A stretch of 5,712 nucleotides of DNA from Chloroflexota bacterium (GTDB lineage Bacteria > Chloroflexota > UBA6077 > CF-72). Of this stretch, positions 5,458 to 5,712 are shown piece after piece. Under the pieces are notes generated by a model. It was not told where the DNA came from. It was given only the letters and a program-made list of their open reading frames with translations, and searched no databases. The translations under genes and the position numbers were made by a program. Each line of letters opens with the position of its first letter. Within the stretch, counting starts at the first letter, position 1. The stretch lies in NCBI GenBank assembly GCA_019247135.1, contig JAFAPL010000288.1, positions 1-5,712 of the forward strand, in the 5' to 3' direction.

Positions 5458-5712
5458 GGGCGCCGCAGAGCTCCACGTAGTCAGCAGAGTTCAGATCGAA
5501 CGAGTCATGCGCCGCGCCGTGGGTAACAGTACCGCCCAGTTAGGCGAGTGGGAGTGGCACTCGCTACCGTATCACTCCGTCCAGCCGGGCCGAATCCTCG
5601 CTCGCGTCACCGGTTTGGCTCTAGTCGACCGACATGAAGTGGTTCCGTGGTCCAGCGTAGTCAAGATCATTCGTCAGACGGCCGTCAACGATCGCGGTGA
5701 GATACCAAGCAG
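5450..5712 (+). CDS. aminoglycoside-phosphotransferase-like protein, N-terminal part (cut by window edge)
   Basis: An open frame of 87 codons from GTG 5450 runs off the right edge without a stop. Residues 16-36 (IERVMRRAVG followed by LGEWEW) and VPWSSVVKIIR (65-75) resemble the N-lobe of the APH/choline-kinase-like phosphotransferases common in Chloroflexota and actinobacteria, where the sequence PWS.V.K is typical. Lys72 in VVKII would be the ATP-binding lysine. The catalytic HxDxxxxN loop would lie beyond the window. The GTG overlaps the stop of the aldolase fragment; a weak GGTGG lies 5 nt upstream. GTG 5441 and GTG 5429 are alternative starts in the same frame. Because the left side is a breakpoint, a few native N-terminal residues may be missing. 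The substrate is unknown; an antibiotic-resistance role should not be assumed. Confidence 0.6.
   Translation, partial: MSEGAAELHVVSRVQIERVMRRAVGNSTAQLGEWEWHSLPYHSVQPGRILARVTGLALVDRHEVVPWSSVVKIIRQTAVNDRGEIPS

Noticed and set aside
1..5712. CRISPR arrays, tRNA or rRNA genes, riboswitches, toxin-antitoxin pairs.
   Set aside because: I saw no regularly spaced repeats, cloverleaf or rRNA-like stretches, or matching small gene pairs on reading both strands by eye.

Overview
The window is GC-rich by eye and uses GTG and TTG starts freely. It looks like an accessory, rearranged part of a bacterial chromosome. The styles of the VOC proteins, the partial phosphotransferase and the DAO-type oxidoreductase would fit Chloroflexota (Thermomicrobia-like) or an actinobacterium. 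That placement is a guess from protein style and cannot be proved here. Only five genes look complete: three VOC genes, a TetR regulator (with an abnormal C-terminus) and an FAD oxidoreductase. Most of the rest is truncated genes.

Layout. Positions 1-659 (minus) hold a SAM-dependent methyltransferase without its N-terminus or glycine-rich SAM loop. Positions 773-2041 (minus) hold three tandem, dissimilar VOC (glyoxalase/PhnB-like) genes, two of them overlapping by 4 nt. A divergent TetR gene starts at 2074. The 32-nt gap between the start codons is largely taken up by a perfect 6-4-6 inverted repeat that is a good operator candidate. The simplest reading is a TetR-controlled VOC operon, probably for resistance to or modification of a small molecule. 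The ligand is unknown.

Positions 2777-3591 are a gene graveyard: a minus-strand Crp/Fnr C-terminal fragment with a frameshift (the TetR frame reads through it antisense), the last ~165 residues of a Tn3-family transposase, and the first ~83 residues of an amidase cut just after its catalytic lysine. The transposase and amidase frames stop on adjacent codons at 3520-3525. A plausible account is that a Tn3-like element inserted in the amidase gene, and a later deletion removed most of the element, the rest of the amidase and most of the Crp/Fnr gene.

Upstream of the amidase is a 57-aa minus-strand ORF. Divergent from it is a complete DAO-family FAD oxidoreductase (4081-5277). It is followed, with a strong Shine-Dalgarno, by the first ~37 residues of a HpcH/HpaI-type aldolase. 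The aldolase frame ends at a 10-bp tandem duplication and overlaps the start of a partial aminoglycoside-phosphotransferase-like ORF that runs off the right edge. Amidase, oxidoreductase and aldolase may once have been a small catabolic cluster; only the oxidoreductase is still complete.

I found no CRISPR array, tRNA, rRNA or convincing new multi-gene system. The most useful observations are the operator architecture and the several gene breakpoints within 5.7 kb.
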